A stretch of DNA of 6,309 bases, taken from positions 1-6,309 of the forward strand of contig JAUIAA010000129.1 of NCBI GenBank assembly GCA_030425715.1. Direction: 5' to 3'. The stretch is from Bacteroidia bacterium (GTDB lineage: Bacteria > Bacteroidota > Bacteroidia > Flavobacteriales > Flavobacteriaceae). Positions 5,506 to 6,309 of this stretch are shown one piece after another; positions within the stretch are counted from its first letter, which is position 1; every line of letters begins with the position of its first letter. A program made the translations under genes and the position numbers. The notes under the pieces are model-generated. The model made no database searches. It was given only the letters and a program-made list of their open reading frames with translations, and was not told the DNA's origin.

Positions 5506-6309
5506 ATGAAAAGTTTAACCAAACGTATTGTTTTTGGCTTAATTTATGCGGTTTTAGTAGTTGGTTTTACTTTGATTGGCTCACCGTATTACTATATATT
5601 CTTCTTCGTATTGATGGGATTTTGTCTTTATGAATTTTTAAAATTGATAAAATTAAAGAGTGTTTACCCATATATATTAGCGGCTACCTCATTTATCTTA
5701 GCCATAATTTCCAATAACAATCTTATTACTATTGAAGAGCATTTATCTCAAAAAGTAATTGTTTCTATTATTACTTTTGTAATCTATTTTAGTTTTATTT
5801 CAGCTTTGATATCTTCTAGAAAAATTGCGATTCAGTATCTTGGAAGAATTTTTCTCTCCCTAATCTATATCGTCATTCCTTTTTCATTACTTATTAAATT
5901 GCCATATCTAAATATAAACGGAACCTTTGATGGTGGCGTTGTATTAGGCGTCTTTGTATTGATTTGGAGTAACGATGTTTTTGCTTTTTTAATTGGGAAA
6001 AATTTTGGCAAACATAAATTAATAGAGCGAGTTTCTCCAAACAAAACTGTTGAAGGTTTTTTAGGTGGTTTTATTTTTACTTTTATTGCAGGTTTTTTTA
6101 TTTCAAAAATTTGCGCAGGTCTACAGCCCATTCATTGGTTTACCATAGCCATTATTGTAAGTGTGTTTGGGGTTTTAGGCGATTTAATTGAATCTATGTT
6201 TAAGCGCCAAGCCAATTTAAAAGACAGTAGTAACTTTATTCCTGGTCATGGAGGTTTTCTCGATAGATTAGATAGTATTATATTTGCTGTACCATTTATT
6301 TATATTTAC
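5506..6309 (+). CDS. cdsA: Phosphatidate cytidylyltransferase (CDP-diacylglycerol synthase), 3' end cut by window edge
   Basis: CdsA condenses phosphatidic acid with CTP to CDP-diacylglycerol, the precursor of bacterial phospholipids, in the inner membrane. From the ATG at 5506 the frame is open for 268 codons to the last base with no stop, so the gene continues past the edge. Family length suggests only a few codons are missing. The sequence is strongly hydrophobic with about eight membrane segments, the first at about residues 8-24 (IVFGLIYAVLVVGFTLIG). SPNKTVEGFLGG (177-188) and the CDS signature from Ser230 to Asp256 are intact. The signature contains SMFKR, KDSS, the PGHGG turn and DRLD, which hold the metal and substrate residues. 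The start lies 4 nt after the LUD stop, so the two are almost certainly translated from one message. Confidence 0.96.
   Translation, partial: MKSLTKRIVFGLIYAVLVVGFTLIGSPYYYIFFFVLMGFCLYEFLKLIKLKSVYPYILAATSFILAIISNNNLITIEEHLSQKVIVSIITFVIYFSFISALISSRKIAIQYLGRIFLSLIYIVIPFSLLIKLPYLNINGTFDGGVVLGVFVLIWSNDVFAFLIGKNFGKHKLIERVSPNKTVEGFLGGFIFTFIAGFFISKICAGLQPIHWFTIAIIVSVFGVLGDLIESMFKRQANLKDSSNFIPGHGGFLDRLDSIIFAVPFIYIY

Noticed and set aside
5865..6131. Minus-strand open frame inside cdsA
   Set aside because: The plus strand here encodes intact CdsA motifs. The antisense frame has no family features.
1..6309. tRNA or rRNA genes, CRISPR arrays, insertion sequences, inverted terminal repeats, riboswitches
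   Set aside because: Reading both strands I saw no cloverleaf with conserved T-loop, no regularly spaced repeats, no transposase and no paired terminal repeats. Nearly all of the window is accounted for by eight coding genes and short spacers.

Overview
The window looks like ordinary chromosome from a low-GC member of the Bacteroidota, most likely family Flavobacteriaceae. Four things point there: the strong A+T bias; the absence of Shine-Dalgarno sequences, with A/T-rich leaders instead; TAnnTTTG-type -7 promoter elements; and the gene content and order. I assign no genus or species.

Layout. (1) Positions 1-909 hold the 3' part of pyrE (orotate phosphoribosyltransferase, start outside the window), followed 7 nt later by a small SRPBCC/START-like protein. 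A strong intrinsic terminator (880-909) closes this unit. (2) Positions 934-1635 hold a secreted SIMPL (DUF541) protein. Its stop codon directly abuts the stop codon of the convergent gene birA (1636-2367, minus strand), a short biotin-protein ligase without the regulatory DNA-binding domain. (3) A 75-bp divergent spacer (2368-2442) separates birA from a rightward series: rsfS (ribosome silencing factor), ftsH (membrane AAA+ zinc protease), a LUD-domain protein, and cdsA (phosphatidate cytidylyltransferase). cdsA runs off the right edge, probably only a few codons from its end. Gaps in this series are 21, 41 and 4 nt, so it is probably one operon, with a possible second promoter in front of the LUD gene.

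How the genes fit together. Most products are housekeeping: pyrimidine synthesis (PyrE), biotin loading of carboxylases such as acetyl-CoA carboxylase (BirA), ribosome control (RsfS), membrane protein quality control (FtsH) and phospholipid synthesis (CdsA). BirA and CdsA both serve membrane lipid supply. FtsH controls envelope homeostasis in other bacteria, which makes the LUD protein between ftsH and cdsA the most interesting gene of unknown role.

I found no mobile element, CRISPR array, tRNA/rRNA, phage gene or defence system, and no clear sign of a new multi-gene system. No stretch longer than 300 bases lacks a gene. The points worth a second look are a SusC/RagA-like motif inside the SIMPL protein, an identical TACATTTG octamer at similar distance before rsfS and the LUD gene, an altered biotin-ligase signature in BirA, zero-spacing convergent stop codons, and the two uncharacterised small proteins.
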